DNA of 5,613 bases, taken from the NCBI GenBank assembly GCA_021791615.1, contig JAJYWG010000544.1, forward strand, positions 1-5,613. The letters run 5' to 3'. The notes beneath the pieces are model-generated. The model was not told where the DNA came from. It made no database searches and saw only the letters and a list, made by a program, of their open reading frames with translations. Of the stretch, positions 5,133 through 5,613 are shown piece by piece. A program made the translations under genes and the position numbers. Position 1 is the stretch's first letter. Each line of letters begins with the position of its first letter. The stretch is from Actinomycetes bacterium (GTDB lineage: Bacteria > Actinomycetota > Acidimicrobiia > Acidimicrobiales > RAAP-2).

Positions 5133-5596
5133 CTAGGCGCCGGGGTGGGGCCGCTCGACTCTGACGATGACCCGTGAACCGGCTGGCCAGGCGGAGGTGT
5201 CCAGGTGGTCGGTGATCTCGGCCACCCAGGCGCCTTCGCGGATGGTGCCGCATCCTTCGACCGCTTCGGCCCAGCCGCCGCCCGCGCCTCGGCCCTCGCC
5301 GCCGCCCGCCCCGCACGCAAAAGCGCCAGATGCGCTTCTGTGACCCGCTCCTGCACTCTCCACGCGGTGGGCGTAGACGCCACCGGCCCGAACAGACCCG
5401 GCTTCTTGCGCAGCGAACGCAGCTCGCTCCGCGAGTCCGTCCCGTCAATGATCGCCACGGCCACATCGCCCAGCACACTGCCCGGGGTGGGTGCTCCGGC
5501 GGGCCGGCGCCGCCACGACGGACGGATGGGCGCGACAAAACGGCCGGGGGGCCCCGCCGCTTCGCTTCTAGTCGCTGCTGTCGAGCTTGTGCTCAC
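5118..5596 (-). pseudogene. IS1380-family transposase remnant with internal deletion
   Basis: Two blocks typical of IS1380-family transposases are recognisable on the - strand. The first (about 5494-5270) reads PGSVLGDVAVAIIDGTDSRS, then KKPGLFGPVASTPTAWRV and an Ala/Arg-rich helix, matching the family's N-terminal region. The second (5273-5133) reads GTIREGAWVAEITDHLDTSA, then SRVIVRVERPHPGA, a segment that normally lies far downstream, past much of the catalytic core. They meet out of frame near 5270-5285, so well over 100 codons, including most of the catalytic acids, are missing. A TAG at 5133-5135 then stands where the family usually has Gln (HPGAQL), and LSVFD continues after it. Nothing recognisable of the C-terminus follows. 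The GTG at 5596 is a possible start, but residues 1-34 are not family-like. The element is inactive. Confidence 0.72.
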
Positions 5597-5613
5597 CCTG
5601 GGATGGGGAACAT

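Overview
The window looks like accessory DNA from a high-GC actinobacterium. Reading frames have strongly GC-rich third positions, GTG and TTG starts are common, one promoter looks leaderless, and the protein families (AbrB-type antitoxin with PIN toxin, IS21, IS1380) fit that group. No tRNA, rRNA, CRISPR array or housekeeping gene is visible. The genus cannot be named from this sequence alone.

Layout, left to right. Positions 1-713 hold poorly preserved small genes on the + strand: a possible 3' end of a gene entering from the left (to 166), an antitoxin-like reading frame broken by an in-frame TAA (258-455), and a 79-residue ORF 18 nt downstream (474-713). Together these resemble a decayed two-gene toxin-antitoxin cassette. 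Positions 714-917 are non-coding, with a perfect 9-bp inverted repeat enclosing a bulged hairpin. A small gene with an excellent ribosome binding site follows (918-1198), but it changes frame in the middle. On the - strand, 1298-2051 is an apparently intact type II toxin-antitoxin operon: an AbrB/VapB-like antitoxin (GTG start, probably leaderless) followed 4 nt later by a PIN-domain VapC-like RNase. Short repeats upstream of it may be the operator.

The right half is dominated by a complete IS21-family insertion sequence (2576-5036, 2461 bp). Its ends can be placed to the base: TGTC...GACA termini, flanked by the 5-bp direct repeat GCCAC. It encodes IstA (DDE transposase, TTG start, 486 aa) and IstB (AAA+ helper ATPase, 259 aa), overlapping by 4 nt. 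Both ends carry binding-site-like repeats phased at exactly 24 bp, with one more unit on the left than on the right. Removing the element and one GCCAC copy restores a 75-codon open frame of unknown function across the insertion point.

To the right (5118-5596, - strand) lies a decayed IS1380-family transposase. Its N-terminal region is joined out of frame to a later segment by an internal deletion, and it then meets a TAG where the family normally has Gln. Overall this is a mobile-element and toxin-antitoxin scrapyard. The IS21 copy and the PIN/AbrB operon look functional, and the other genes show disruptions or are too short to judge. I see no convincing new multi-gene system. The most notable points are the phased asymmetric IS21 ends, the several independent gene-breaking events, and the unexplained non-coding blocks at 714-917 and 2121-2575.
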